Notes: a model not told the origin generated them from the sequence alone. Counted from the stretch's first letter, positions 43,930 through 56,261 are shown. The stretch: DNA of 64,000 nt from Spongilla lacustris (GCA_949361645.1 OX442417.1:7920275-7984274), one strand, 5' to 3'. A program made the numbers and translations.

Positions 43930-44273
43930 TACAATTAGTGCATGTATGCATTAATAATATGTTGGAACTAACTATCGATCGGCGAAATTAGCTGTCAATA
44001 AGTTATTTTCACCCTTGGGTGCTTTTGAACTGTCCAAGTGAGAAGAATGCATGTTCTGTTTTCCTTCGCATACGTTTTTTTTTCGTTCAGGGATTTCGGT
44101 CCCCCCCCCCCCCCCCCCCCCCCCCCCCACCATCCCGGACTCAATTCCCTGGAGGTACAAGACTCACGGAGGACCGAGTTCCCTAGGATTTCGGCCCGGG
44201 GGGGACCGAGTTCCATAGTGTATTCGGTCCTCCGGACCCGAAAGTAGGGGGGGACCGAGTTTGACACCGGCTG
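43930..44273 (-). repeat. Dispersed repeat family CCGGTGTCA, copy 4, with C28 tract
   Basis: The reverse complement starts CCGGTGTCAAACTCGGTCCC and continues GGTCCGGAGGACCGA, GGAACTCGGTCCTCC, AGTCTTGTACCTCCAGGGAA, the homopolymer (44,101-44,128 on plus), GACCGAAATCCCTGAACG and an A-run. It matches both 36,120 and 1,190. Confidence 0.65.
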
Positions 44274-45892
44274 AAGATGATGAAGAAAATGAAATCATAT
44301 CAACTACTAGTTGATTATACATGTATGTTAGGTGATCTTGAGCTTTGTGACGACTTTTGTCTTAGTGTGTTTGCTTTATAATGTATATAGAAATGCTCCC
44401 TACTCCTATTTTGTCATGCAAATAAATATTGTAAAGATTGTATAGTAAGCAAAATCAGATACCAATAGCCTTTATAGGGTCAGAAAGTTAAATTGGGAAC
44501 TTTTAGTGATGATGTATATATACCTCACAGTATATATACTACACCATAACCGTGCCAATTTTTGATTACCGCTCCTATTAATTAGTATGTAGTGTATTGA
44601 CTACCGCGTCTCTTTCCCATTTTTGTAACTTAAAAATTTAAAATCCACTACCACGTGGCCAAATCTCGTGCTACACAACCAATCACATTTGGAAGGGAGC
44701 TAAATTTCTGCCTAATTCACCGAGTTCAAACGTCAGAAATGTAAAAACCACAAAAAGCGCTATATAGCGCTCTTCTGGCGTACATCCCTGATCGCAAACT
44801 GCATGTGCATTCCACGCCACATCATACATAGCACTCCCAGATACACTCAAGTTAGATAAAAATGAGTGAAACAAGTTATACAATTATACATTCGCGGTGA
44901 TGTTGAAGCGGGTACCAGAGCAAAGAAAGGAAGCATGCCAACAATGACCAGAAGTGCACCGAGCTCAACTGCGCGCGTATGTGTTCCAATGGCTGTGGAG
45001 GTATATGGAGCTTGAATTGGGGTGAGGACGGCTGAGACTCAGCGTACATTTTCAAGACTGCATGCATGCATGGCCACCTGACTTTCTGTGAAGTGTTCAG
45101 TACCCAGACCAGTGGCACTGTCAAGCATATATGTAGGTACTTTCACATCATTTCACTTCCGCAACTCTAAAATGTCACTGTTCTTTGGCATTGATAAAGA
45201 TGCATGTGCCTCTTGCGGCATAGAATGTATCTCACTTATGCAATCATTCAACCTTATTGACTGTTATAATGCACTCATCAATCTGGCTGGACATTGTACG
45301 TGGTCCACACCCGCATATATAGTTCCTCTAGATTCTTCTATCCAAGGTCGCTAGATTTGCAGTTTCCTTATCTAACAGACCTCTTTTTCTTTAGGTCCTG
45401 AGCCAGCATATTTGAGGCAGAATTCAGGACTTAAATACATGCATATATTTGGCTACTGCAGGTAGTATCAATTATATAATGTTTTTTTGCACATTTAAAT
45501 TGTGTTGATGCATGAATTGAAACGAAAGAGGAGAAGTAAACGACGAGAGGAATGCCAAATGTAATATAGAGTCCTCCCGATCGCAAGTTTAGTACAATCG
45601 TTATCCCTGGTACAATGCGGATCCTGAACAAAAGTGAGCGTCTACTTGTGACGTTGAATCGAATCGAACAGTGCATGAATCGAATCGAACAGTGCATAAA
45701 GCTTGGCGCGCGAGTACAGCTGCAAAATGTAACATATACATGCATGTATAAAATGTTTGTGTGCCGGCAACATGCATGGCATTACAGCGGCTGGATTTTG
45801 TCATATATACGGGTTGTACAGTATACTGCTAGTAAAAAAATGAATGAAACAAGATATAAAAGCATTCTCTCTGCGAAGGATAGCCTGGTGGT
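44274..45892. other. Intergenic region
   Basis: Short ORFs without recognisable domains. A 22-bp tandem duplication (GAATCGAATCGAACAGTGCAT) lies at about 45,657-45,703. Confidence 0.45.
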
Positions 45893-46029
45893 ATATGGGA
45901 TTTGAAGGCAATGGTGGTGTAAAAGGAAGGGAACAAGGGATTGGAGATACAATAATTATTCCTATATTTAGCAAGTACTAAATATAGGAATAATTATTTT
46001 TACACCACCATTGCCTTCAAATCCTATAT
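45893..46029. mobile_element. Nested palindrome, 137 bp, MITE-like
   Basis: Outer arms (ATTTGAAGGCAATGGTGG / CCACCATTGCCTTCAAAT; about 31 bp) and perfect inner 21-bp arms (45,951-45,971 and 45,978-45,998, core TTCCTATATTTAG) are separated on the left side only by about 27 bp. Ends read ATATGGGATT..AATCCTATAT. Confidence 0.75.
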
Positions 46030-46030
46030 A

Positions 46031-47364
46031 TTACTAATTATGTAGTTTGAATTGAGTTCTGCTCCCATCATTGGGTCTAAAATAATCATTTTCTGTCCAT
46101 TAATAAATCGCAATTAGGCACAGCCGGAATCCCATGGCCAGAAATTGCATGCCTTCATTACTAATTCCTGACGCGTTATGACGTTTTTCCCGTTTCATTA
46201 CCGTGCACACGTCCATTGAAATGTATGGAGGATGACACTCTTTTGATCACTGTCACTCAGGAAAAGATGCCCATGACAAGGAAAAAGAACTTTATGATGC
46301 AGAGGGTCATAAGGTATGCCTCTATCGTTAAACAAAAAAATTAGCCCTCTTCTTGACGCTTCCTCAGCAGAATTTCAGCATTTCCATAGACATGTATGGA
46401 TTTTGATTTTTAAAATGAGGGTTTTTCAAGACATTTATGCTTCCTGACGAAAGTCCAAATTAGATATCAAAAAGGAAAAACTAACTGCTGTTAGTACAAC
46501 CATTAGGGCCGGAGTGTGACATATTATGATGTTCATGACCCTTTTACCCTCGCTTCCCTGATGACTTTTATCATTAAGGTTCATATGTCTTTGTAGATGT
46601 CAATATTCAATAATAAATTGACAAATGCCGCGTGTGTGCCCTGCCGCGATGAAGGTTTTCAAACAAGAAGACACAAATCACCGACCACGGTATGAATCCT
46701 TGCAACGATGGTTCGATACTTGACAGCTTGTTACACATGTGTCGACTGTTGTGCGTGTGCATGGGTGGCTACAGCCTACCGGTATAGATGCGATTGTACT
46801 TTTATTGGTAATAGGCCTACTCGGCTGCTCTGACATTCGTTTTAAGCCCTGTAAGGCGCGATCATGCATGTTCGGAGTGTTTTAGCTACCTATATGTACA
46901 TGTACATGGATTCTAGAACGACTTGTTTTGGTTGCGTTGGTTTTAAACGATTCGATTCCGGCTTACTCACCTATATCGCTAATTCTACCACAAAAGGAGT
47001 TCGTGGATATGATTCCTATAGCAAAGCCACTCTTTTGCACCTGTTCTACCTTCATTTGTAAAGATGGGCATGCTCTTACTTTCAAACCTGACGCCATATT
47101 TTTTTTGTAGGTTTCGTTCCTTTTTTTTTTTTTTTGCAAATTGTACTTATGTATCTGCGCGTTTCTATATATTTTTTCATCTCTGCAGAATGAAAACTAC
47201 CAATACAGCAAAAAACCCGTTCCACAAAGACGAACCTTATAAGGATAAATCACGTGAGGAATACATGCAGCAATTTAAATTTATTGGGAAATGCAACCCA
47301 CTTTTTTACTATATCCACATGTGAGAAGGTGGAAAAGGTGACAGCCTTGTGAAGATGGAGGGAG
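46031..47364. other. Intergenic region
   Basis: T-run at 47,100-47,137 area; ORFs short and unrecognised. Confidence 0.45.
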
Positions 47365-47850
47365 GTAGCCACATGTATGTAGGTGGAGGGAGGTAGCCTT
47401 GTGAGGGTGGAGGAAGGTAGCCTTGTGAGGGTGGAAGGAGGTAGCCTTGTGAAGGTGGAGGGAGGTAGCCTTGTGAGGGTGGAGGGAGGTAGCCTTGTGA
47501 GGGTGGAGGGAGGTAGCCTTGTGAAGGTGGAGGGAGGTAGCCTTGTGTGGGTGGAGGGAGGTAGCCTTGTGAGGGTGGAGGAAGGTAGCCTTGTGTGGGT
47601 GGAGGGAGGTAGCCTTGTGAGGGTGGAGGGAGGTAGCCTTGTGAGGGTGGAGGAAGGTAGCCTTGTGTGGTGTGAGGGTGGATGGAGGTAGCCTTGTGAG
47701 GGTGGAGGGAGGTAGCCTTGTGAGGGTGGAGGAAGGTAGCCTTCTGAAGGTGGAGGGAGGTAGCCTTGTGAAGGTGGTTTTGTGAAGGTGGAGGGAGGTT
47801 GTTTTATGAAGGTGGAGGGAAGTAGCCTTGTGAGATAGCCTTGTGGAGGC
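47365..47850. repeat. 27-bp minisatellite, about 17 copies
   Basis: Units GGAGGTAGCCTTGTGAGGGTGGAGGGA with A/G variants repeat head to tail. The open frame across it (GGSLVRVE repeats) is a by-product of a period divisible by three. G-rich strand is plus. Confidence 0.92.
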
Positions 47851-48789
47851 AGAGGAGAGAGTGCCTTGTGAAGGTGAATGGGAGATATCCTTGTGGAACA
47901 GTTGGGAAAAGATAATACTTGTAGGCCCTTCTCCCTAGAGATGAGGAATTTGATAGCACACCCCAGAGGCAGCCACTGGGATATGAATCAAATTAAGTTT
48001 AAAGGTTTCTGATGTAGGGTACTCCTGGAGTACAGTTACATGTAGAAGGAGATAGATCTATGTGTTACATGCATAATTGTTTAAATCGGCTACAATTGTC
48101 ACATCCTGTGGTGTCCACCTTTATTAGTTTGGTTAGAAAAACTCCTTGGTTTGGTTGTACACATAGCACAGACACCAGTTGTCTGCCAGGAGAGGAGGCT
48201 TACCTACATGACCACCTGGTACGGACCAGGGACTGGACACAAAGTTTTGCATCTCATGGACTGTGCCAGCCACCCTTCCAACATGCACCTGGTGAAAACA
48301 CTTCAGCAATAACTCAAATGGAAGGCTTTATGTGGTCTAGCTATATGTACATGGCTCTGCAGATGTATGTAATAGGTGATGTAACAGTTGTGGTGTGGCA
48401 TTTATATTTATTTGGTTATGTATTGGTTGTGTATGTGTGTGTGTGATTGTGAAAGTTCAAGAAGGTACTAGCAGAGACTCAAAGTCTTTGTGGTCACCTA
48501 TTTAATTAGGGTGGTGGCATGTGCACGTGGTCATTAGTTATGGCTGTTATGTAAACGTTTCACATGCATGGCCCTCACATATTTGTAGTTTCTATCCAGC
48601 ATCCTTGCCATTGTGTATGAGTCATGATCACCAGCCTTCATGCCATTGGCCATCGATCTGTTCACTGGTGACAGATCAGAGCTGCATCATGGCATCCTTT
48701 TTTGTGCCATTGCTTAGAAATTAGATAGACAGGTGCATGTATGTGATCTTTTCTTCAACTGCATGCCCATGCAAGTCCTGTGTCATGTA
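47851..48789. other. Intergenic region with an unsupported 128-codon ORF
   Basis: The frame at 48,060-48,446 has no recognised domain, and its C-terminus is translated TG-repeat. No other signal seen. Confidence 0.4.
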
Positions 48790-49130
48790 TGTGTATGTGT
48801 GTGTGTGTGTGTGTGTGTATTTGCATGTACATGTGTGTGTATGTGTGTGTATGTGTGTGTGTGTATTTGCATGTACATGTGTGTGTATGTGTGTGTGTGC
48901 ATGTGTGTATTGGCATGTACATGTGTGTGTGTATTTGCATGTACATGTGTGTGTGTATTTGCATGTACATGTGTGTGTGTATTTGCATGTACATGTGTGT
49001 GTATTTGCATGTACATGTGTGTGTATTTGCACATACATGTGTGTGTGTATTTGCATGTACATGTGTGCGTGTGTATTTGCATGTACATGTGTGTGTGTGT
49101 GTGTGTGTGTGTATTTGCGTGCATGGTGCA
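48790..49130. repeat. (TG)n compound microsatellite
   Basis: TG runs alternate with GTATTTGCATGTACATG, giving about ten units of 22-34 bp. Long Cys/Val or His/Thr ORFs on both strands are artefacts of the repeat. Confidence 0.95.
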
Positions 49131-50004
49131 TGTTTGTATTTGCATTTGGGTGTGGGTGTGTGTGCATTTCCTTCCAGCCGCTCAATCATCAAAAAGTAGA
49201 ACACACGGCATAACAAACACACACATCTCAGGCCAACTGCCGAATACGTTTACGACTGTTCATCCTTCTTGTATACCCTAGCCAAAATTCTGGCGGAGCT
49301 GGATAGAAATGAGTACAGGACTTAACCTCGTAGCAGATATTGGGTCTGGGAACGAGACTGCTATGGAGTGACCTTACCTGCCAATAGACCCTTCCTTTAA
49401 AGGAGGAGGTGGTACGTAAATAGTTGCGCAGGCCGCGCAATCGGTGCGCAAATTTGCGTATAAAAGCGCTTGGATCCAACCGGAAGTCACGTGAGTTGAA
49501 CATCCTTACAATGGCGCAGTTTTGAGCTCTCGCAGACCTTCTGGCTACGTCGTTTTTACGTTGTAAAAACGGGCAGATCAAGTGCTTCTAGTACTTTATC
49601 GCGCCCTTTGCAGTTTCCCTACATGTACAAACTGATTTACGTTTGTGCCGTTAATTTGTTTTCGAAACCGCGAGTTGCATTGTGTTCCTAGTTCTTATCC
49701 ATGTAACTTTCTGTATATACTGATCACTGTTACATGTTGTACAAGCACTGAGGTTTTTAATTTACGTCAGTTTGAATGGTGAGCGTGGCTCAAAGGTAAA
49801 TCATCACGTGCAGACGACAAACACCGGACGTCGACCTGTTCGATCGAATCTTTACTAGTAGGTTAGAGTGTCAAATTTTGATGTGCTACATGGATTTTGA
49901 TCGTTCCGATGCCTTTGCATCTCCGTCATTTTTCTACCCAAATGAGTACATGACTGGCGTTGGGCCCGCGCACGGCTTGTGCTGTAAGACCTTGTAATGT
50001 ACTA

Positions 50005-50038
<34 letters not shown>

Positions 50039-50439
50039 ACACACACAAGGGAACAACAAAAATACAACGAAAAAAAAAACACCTTGTAAGAGGAGAGTTT
50101 TTCTTAGTGCTTCCTTTTATGCACTAATGGCTGCAGGCATATAGCGAGAGGCTTCCCTTTGGAATGTAACCTTGGACTCTCCAAATATTTAGTTGATCAC
50201 CCAGAATCCTACAATGTAGACAGGAACAGGAATGCATGCATAAATGCATATTACATATCAAATATAGTCACCCAATGCACAGGCACACCTCCACCCACTC
50301 TTACCACTAAATAATCCCACCCACCTACTCTTTCTCCTTCCTACTGTCACATATATGTAACCCCTCCCACCCATTGAGCTGGGCCTCCATATCAGTTATT
50401 GTATCAGGCCTCATGTGTGGACTCCAAGCTCTGTGACTC
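49131..50439. other. Intergenic region with shared repeat words and an A-run
   Basis: GGTCTGGGAACGAGACTG (about 49,345) also occurs inverted at about 57,643-57,657. CAATAGACCCTTCC (49,382) is shared with the end of the 57,308-57,916 element. An A-run of about 35 lies at 49,998-50,036, followed by CACACACA, possibly a retroposed tail. Confidence 0.45.
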
Positions 50440-50800
50440 CATTCTGTAGGGTGCTGGATAAACAGAATGACTATTTGACCTTCAATCCCAAATACAGCAT
50501 GCCCAGGTCAGGCTAACCTTGATCTTCAACCCCTTATACATGTATGGCATAAAACAAGGCACACCCACCCGATTGAGAGGGCATCATTCAAATCATCTCA
50601 GCCCACAGGATCTACATTGAATAAAAGGTGGGTGTGGTGAGATCCCTACGTGTCCTGACCTCTTCAGGGTGAATATCCCATGGAGTCTATATGGTAACCA
50701 TGGGGAGCTCTAGAGGGGGGAGAAGGGGAGTGATTAGGGAATGACCACAGCAACATGGCCATCTCATGCCTGCCATCAAGGATAGCTTTGCTAAATAGGG
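50440..50800 (-). repeat. Dispersed repeat, partner of 6,895-7,200
   Basis: The reverse complement carries ATGGCAGGCATGAGATGG, GTGGTCATTCCCTAATCACTC, CCATGGTTACCATATAGACTCC, GGATCCTGTGGGCTGAGATG and CTGGGCATGCTGTATT, in the same order as the 6,895 copy. Confidence 0.65.
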
Positions 50801-50929
50801 TGAAGGAAGGGGAGAGATAGGGGTGAGGGAGAGAAAGAAGAGCAGGGGAAGAGGGAGGAGGCACAGGAGATATAAGAGGACACAGCACATACTGCATAGA
50901 TGTGGGTATCACATAACATATGTACATTA

Positions 50930-52535
50930 CATGTATGTAGCTTGTACACACATACATGTATGCAGCTTGTACACACATACATGTATATAGCTCGTACACA
51001 CATACATGTATACCCACATACATGTATATGCACATACAAGTATGCAGCTCGTATACACATGCATGTATACACACATACGTTTATACATACACATGTATAC
51101 ACACATACATGTATACACATACATGTATGTAGCTCGTACACACAGGCATGTATGCACAAATATGTGTATACACACACATGTATACACACATACATGTATA
51201 CACATACATGTATACACATACATGTATGTAGCTCGTACACACATGCATGTATACACACACACATGTATGTAGCTCGTACATACATACATGTATACACACA
51301 TACATGTATGTAGCTCGTACACACACATGTATACACAGATACATGTATACACACATACATGTATGTAGCTCGCACACACATACATGTACATGTATAGACA
51401 CATCTCGTACACACATACATATATACACACATGTATGTAGTTCATACACACATACATGTATACACACATACATGTATGCACACATACATGTACGTAGCTC
51501 GTAGAAACATACACATACATGTATACACACATACATGTATGTAGCTCGTACACACATGTATACACACATACATGTATACCACACACATGTATGTAGCTTG
51601 TACACACACATGTATACACACATACATGTATACACACATACATGTATGTAGCTCGTACAAACACATTTATACACACATACATGTATGTAGCTCGTACACA
51701 CACGTATACACACATACATGCATGTAGCTCGTACACACATGTATACACACATACATGTATGTAGCTCGTACACACATACATGTATGTAGCTCGTACACAC
51801 ATACATGTATGTAGCTCGCACACACATACATGTACATGTATACACACATCTCGTACACACATACATATATACGCACATGTATGTAGTTCATACACACATA
51901 CATGTATACACACATACATGTATGCACACATACATGTACGTAGCTCGTAGAAACATACACATACATGTATACACACATACATGTATGTAGCTCGTACATA
52001 AATGTATATATATACACACATGTATGTAGCTCGTACACACACATGTAATACACACATACATGTATACACACACATTTATGTAGCTCGTACACACATGTAT
52101 ACACACATACATGTATGTAGCTCGTACAAACACATTTATACACACATACATGTATGTAGCTCGTACACACACGTATACACACATACATGCATGTAGCTCA
52201 TACACACATGTATACACACATACATGTATACACACATACATGTATGTAGCTCGTACACACATACATGTATGTAGCTCGCACACACATACATGTACATGTA
52301 TACACACATCTCGTACACACATACATATACACACATGTATGTAGCTCGTGCACACATATACATGTATGTAGTTCGTACACACATGCATGTATACACACAT
52401 ACATGTATACACACATACATGTATGTAGCTCGTACACACACATGTATACACTCATACATGTATACACACATACATGTATGTAGCTCGCACACACACAAAC
52501 ATGTATGTAGCTCATACACACATACATGTATGTGA
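50930..52535. repeat. 1.6-kb ACATACATGTATGTAGCTCGTAC satellite with higher-order structure
   Basis: Basic units of about 16 bp (TACACACATACATG) and about 26 bp (ACATACATGTATGTAGCTCGTACACA) alternate. A distinctive block containing ACATGTACATGTATA then ACATCTCGTACACACATACA recurs at about 51,366, 51,815 and 52,271, giving a higher-order period near 450 bp. All long ORFs here are repeat translations. Confidence 0.93.
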
Positions 52536-52594
52536 TGGGAATTAAAGGCTAACCTCTCCCCCCTTGTAGCGTAGTAGGGCTTGCCTTCACACAT

Positions 52595-53437
52595 TCAACA
52601 GCAGCCTTCATGGACTCCTTTGCTGCATCTGGTACCACTTGCTGGTACAGTCTGTTCACATAAACTGAATGAACAAGGATTACAACAGGATATAAAAAAT
52701 AAAATCAATCATCTCAGACCCCACCTAAGTGGATGTAACACTGCTTCACTTCACCCATACCAGCAAATACTGAGAAAGTCATGTACTGGCAAGGTAATAT
52801 GCCAGCAAAGGTGAAGGCTCTCATTTGCATTGATATTACTAAATCCAAACAGTACTCTTCTAATTAGCAAGGTAATGACCAGACAGCACCCTGGAACTAG
52901 CCTAGACACATGACTGCTTGTAGTACGGGCAAACAAACTTGACCCTAGCTTACGAGATAGCTACTGTCCCTTCTAAGCGAGTAGTGTACAGAGCAACAGG
53001 ATTACTACTCATACCAAAGTACAAGATGGGTTGCAAAGACAGCCGCACTTCATCTCTCGTACTAGTATAGGCCTAGATACCTAATTTTTATTTTTATTTT
53101 TAGGGGCCTACGTACATGTATATCTATCCCACTAACCTGCAGGGTCCAACATGATTTCCTTCCCAGAACAGGATGTTCTGCTCCTTGAGGCCTGGACACT
53201 CTCGGGTTGTGTCAATACGCGGTCCAGCAAAGCATTCGACACACTGATTGTAGCGTTCCGCTTGCAATTAACTGAGTGCCAGTAGTAGTCTCGCTGCTTC
53301 AAACCTACTCAGAACAGTTTCATTTTCATCTCCAGAGGAAAAGGACCGTTGCAGGTGTAGTTTGTGCCGAGAGTATCTAAGGTTGCCATTATGATTATAA
53401 GAGCATGTGATCGGTTTTTAACTTAGTGTTATTAACT
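52595..53437 (-). pseudogene. Possible two-exon cysteine-rich gene fragment with one stop
   Basis: A frame from about 53,437 to 53,137 reads NLRYSRHKLHLQRSF, ENETVLSRFEAARLLLAL, then after one in-frame TAA (53,270-53,268) ERYNQCVECFAGPRID, RECPGLKEQNILFWEGN, HVGPC. It ends at a good donor (AG|GTTAGT). A matching acceptor (TTCATTCAG at 52,665) opens a 70-nt exon to a TGA at 52,595 that continues in phase as SLCEQTVPASGTRC and GVHEGCC. The result would be a zinc-binding-like C-terminus. No family was recognised. The same 70-nt exon also has a second open frame (VNRLYQQVVPDAAKESMK), so the model is uncertain. Confidence 0.3.
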
Positions 53438-53559
53438 TCAGACTGAAACGCGAGTGGTAGTGGTATTATTGCTTGATATGGCATTCAAAACATGTGTGGA
53501 GAACTCTCGTATGTACGCTGTTGTTGCCAAGCCTCTCTGCATCAATACAGACCCAAGGA

Positions 53560-53800
53560 ATAAGATCATGCATGATCATGCAATGAATCATTGCAAGAAT
53601 CATGCATGAATATTGCATTTTATCATGCATGGAACACGCATTAAATTCGTACCTTTCATGCATGAATCTTGAAGGATTCATGCATGATCATGCATGTATT
53701 ATGCATGATGTGTGCATGATCATGCATGTTCCATGAATGTGTTATGCATGTTATATGGATGATCATGCATGTTGTTTGCATGCGTGTATCCCATGTACAT
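53560..53800. repeat. Cluster of ATGCATGATCATGCAT palindromes
   Basis: About ten copies of CATGCATGATCATGCATG-like palindromes in 240 bp, preceded by CCCAAGGAA. A second cluster at 57,120-57,248 ends in the inverse, TTCCTTGGGG, suggesting two members of one family in opposite orientation. Confidence 0.55.
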
Positions 53801-53943
53801 GCATGTTCTGTGCCCCATGCACATCTGGCTGATCAATTGATGCAGTTTTAATTTCGAATTACGAATACAAAATGCATAACAAGGAAAAGTACTCAAGACA
53901 GAAACTTAATTGCCGCAGTGCAGCACATGTAATATGTTCCTCA

Positions 53944-56026
53944 TTACTCTAGGCCCAGGTCTCCTATCTCATTTTCACTGGAACTGCTGGTTGACTGTTC
54001 TTCATTGTCTTCAAGGGTGCTAGTGTTATCATCCTCTCGTTCTGAGTGTTCCTTTTCTGAATTCTGTATCGACCTGAGCTGGTGAATTTTCCTTGCTGCT
54101 TCACGACACTTCTGGTTGCATTTCCTTTTCAAGATCTTTATGTCTAAACTGTTCGGACCAAAACGTTTCTTGACACAGTCTAAAAATGATAATATATTAT
54201 TTTAATTAATAGCTGGTCTCCATTTTCACATACCAATAAGCCTCTTCATTTTTTCCTTAGGCAATGCTGGTTTTGAGCTTCTCTTTGATTGAAAAATGAG
54301 TGACTTGCTCAGCTCCTCTTTTGTAAACATTGCATCTAGTAGTCCTAGTGCTGTTGTATATGGTGTTTTAGTGTTTATTTGACTCAAGTCTATGCCATCT
54401 GATCCATCTTGACAATGCTCCTATATTTTAGGAATTGCATAATTATGTGAAAATGATAAACATCACTTGCATGCCTTCAACAAAATTTTCTTTATTTCTT
54501 TTAGCTCATTTTCTATAGATTGTAATCTTGTCTCTAGAGGCTGGAAATTAAATATGTCACTGCATGTGAACCAGATATTTAACATACTGTAGGAATTGAA
54601 TGTCCAGTTTTTCTAAGTGGGTGGGGTTCAGATGACCTGCCATAATCTGCCTGTAGTTCCTGCACGTAATATAACCATGAAGTTTGTATTTTCTGATCAG
54701 GTACATGTAATGTACATAAAAATCTTACATGCAGCACAACAGTTACCTTGGCATTTTTAAGACCATTTCCTAGTACCCGGGGCCCAGACATTGAAGATGT
54801 ACCTGGTTCTTCACTTTCACCTCGCAATTGCGAATTACTTTCCTGTCTTTCTGCCAATACATGATCTGCCTGCAGTGCATGTAATAATATAAACATAAAG
54901 TTTGCATTCTATCAAGCACATGCAAATCTTACTTGCAACGCAGCTGTTCCCTTGGCTTTTTTAAGAACATCAGATACAGTTTGAAGTACCTTTTTGTTCA
55001 TTCGGCACGACTTTTTCTTCCCAAATCCAGATGGTGAGTCTGCTTCTTCACTTTCCCCACTCAATAGCAATCCATCTGCCTGATTTTCAACTGTGTGTAA
55101 CACTTGATCCTTTGCTGGAGCAGCAGATGAGGATTTTGATCTCTTCCTTTTTTCTGAATAAAATGATACAAAATAATACAATGCATATTTGCACCAAAAT
55201 GTCATACCACAAAATGATACAAACTGAACAGGATATTCTTTTCCATGATCACTGAGCAAGAGATCAGCTGTTTCGTTAAAATCATATTTTGAAATTGGGA
55301 TGAGGTTTGGCTTCAGTAGTGCGGCAATTTTAACTTTCCTGAATTCGCCTGTTTGTGCACACTTCACTATAACAGTTCCTGATGTACAATACATCAGTAT
55401 ATGCATAAGTGCCAGCACGTAATTACATAATATTACTATTATTACGAGAATTGCATGCAAATTAAACAAGTGTGGCCGCCATGCATGGTGGCTATTGCGA
55501 GTACTGCTCCATTGCATCTAGGTATTGCTTGCTATAACTAGCTGGCGGCTGCGAATTATTATTTACGTACTACATAAAATGATCGTTGTACGTGTAATTG
55601 TTTTGGCGGGCACACGCACGGTGGTACGTTTTACAACGCATTATTTCGTCGACCAGCTGGCAGCTAGAGCGTAAAAATCGGACAATTCAGCTAGGTACAT
55701 AACTATCTATCCATACATGGTGCAGATCAGCGCATCACATATCATGTTTTTAACGTACGCCTAGAGATGCAAACCTGTGTTAATTGGTGATTACATATAT
55801 ACATGTACTTGACAATCTGTAAGCTTAGCGTGCGTATACACTTGTACTTGTACATTCACAGCTGAAGCCAGCGTTTGTCACACAATATAAAAGCCACAAT
55901 GTATATTCATGTTTGTATTCTTGTACGTTATAACCACTAACTGTTTTCATCCAGTGGATTAATTTCTTCAAGCGTTTCGCGGAGCTTACTGCTGGGTTGT
56001 CGACAGCGCTTTCCAAGTGTGGCCAT
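53944..56026 (-). CDS. BEN-domain protein, eight exons, about 392 residues
   Basis: Modelled exons: 56026-55942, 55378-55208, 55153-54933, 54869-54729, 54659-54588, 54540-54475, 54420-54234, 54179-53944; total 1,179 nt with all phases consistent. All donors are GT except exon 6, which needs a GC donor (AAG|GCATGC). Residues 1-28 start MATLGKRCRQPSSK; exon 2 carries GEFRKVKIAALLKPNLIPIS; exon 3 has a basic nuclear-localisation-like KRKRSKSS. Exons 7-8 encode a BEN domain: YTTALGLLDAMFTKEELSKS, ALPKEKMKRLIGDCVKKRFG, IKILKRKCNQKCREAARK, followed by a Glu/Ser-rich acidic tail. BEN domains bind DNA or mediate chromatin contacts in the nucleus. Exons 3-5 and introns 3-4 look like tandem duplicates (GESEEAD / GESEEPG; introns both begin GTAAGATTT). 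The gene could be host or carried by a transposon. Confidence 0.75.
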
Positions 56027-56261
56027 TGGATCGTGATCGTGAGCACGTTTCTTTTTCAAGTGACTGCACGTGACACGGTAATTGTTTATTTAAATTCATA
56101 GAAGTGAATTTCATTATGCATAGATGCCATTATTTTTTTTTTTCCCTGCATGTAAAAACTTCCAGCAATATCAGGACACACGTGCGTGGATTAAAAGCTT
56201 GTCTTAGATGCATGCATACATTGACTGTGTACTAGATGCACTAGGAATGATATATAACTAG

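Noticed and set aside
47383..47691. 102-codon GGSLVRVE ORF
   Set aside because: 27-bp minisatellite with a period divisible by three; coding is an accident.
48721..49281. Overlapping ORFs of 120-182 codons rich in Cys/Val or His/Thr
   Set aside because: Translations of a (TG)n microsatellite in several frames on both strands; no gene.
50664..52594. ORFs up to 382 codons of the type VCVYTCMCVRATYMY
   Set aside because: Repeat translations of the ACATACATGTATGTAGCTC satellite; every frame is open because the unit lacks stops.
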